NCBI GenBank assembly: GCA_049423065.1 | Contig: JBMSQB010000027.1 | Coordinates: 1 to 50,421 of the forward strand | Origin: SYIM01 sp041182885 | GTDB taxonomy: Bacteria > Pseudomonadota > Gammaproteobacteria > Burkholderiales > Burkholderiaceae_E | Length of the DNA stretch: 50,421 nucleotides | Direction of reading: 5' to 3' | How positions within the stretch are numbered: the stretch's first letter is position 1 | Below: more model-generated notes on this DNA | Seen by the model: the letters and a program-made list of their open reading frames with translations, nothing else | Told to the model about the DNA's origin: nothing | Databases searched by the model: none | The DNA itself: not shown here

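Noticed and set aside
2..50421. tRNA, rRNA, promoters and terminators
   Set aside because: I saw no cloverleaf-like or rRNA-like segments and no non-coding gap. The whole window is protein-coding in one frame, so hairpins within it are not credible terminators.

Overview
The window is the inside of one gene. A single reading frame on the + strand (codons starting at position 2) runs from the first to the last base with no stop that I can find: 16,806 complete codons, with both the start and the stop outside the window. I see no other credible gene, RNA gene, promoter, terminator or mobile element. GC is high (roughly two thirds by eye), there are no introns, and the modules are those of very large secreted surface proteins. 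That points to a Gram-negative bacterium, probably a proteobacterium, but the taxon cannot be fixed from this sequence. The product would be a giant extracellular or cell-surface protein of roughly 1.6-1.7 MDa for this part alone.

Layout: (1) 2-697, end of a PA14-like module and a discoidin (F5/8 type C)-like module. (2) 0.7-14.0 kb, 32 copies of a ~140-residue beta-sandwich repeat with the signature L-x-G...LN-x-YL...Y-x-G. (3) 14.0-17.0 kb, filamentous-haemagglutinin-like beta-helix ending in an autotransporter-type passenger repeat. (4) 17.0-28.9 kb, ten copies of an unnamed ~180-residue module ('E module'), six of them with an EF-hand-like DxDxDG loop. Two are split by inserted cassettes carrying discoidin, LamG-like, Asp-box (BNR) and other modules. 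(5) 29.1-30.9 kb, three discoidin modules. (6) 30.0-36.6 kb, a region of alternating beta strands and amphipathic helices, then RTX calcium-binding nonapeptides (36.6-37.0 kb). (7) 37.0-44.3 kb, a super-repeat of PA14, discoidin and beta-sandwich, with two Asp-box blocks. (8) 44.3-49.25 kb, further discoidin, 'J' and beta-helix modules, including a Gly-rich motif familiar from phage structural proteins. (9) 49.25 kb to the end, the first Ig-like repeats of an array that continues past the window.

PA14, discoidin, LamG and Asp-box folds are commonly carbohydrate-associated. RTX and EF-hand-like loops bind calcium, and beta-sandwich arrays act as spacers. The simplest reading is a giant calcium-stiffened adhesin or surface fibre with many probable glycan-binding sites. 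The most unusual feature is systematic nesting: complete domains sit inside other domains, and copies with and without the insert occur side by side. Two unnamed module families (E, ten copies; J, nine copies) deserve structural attention.
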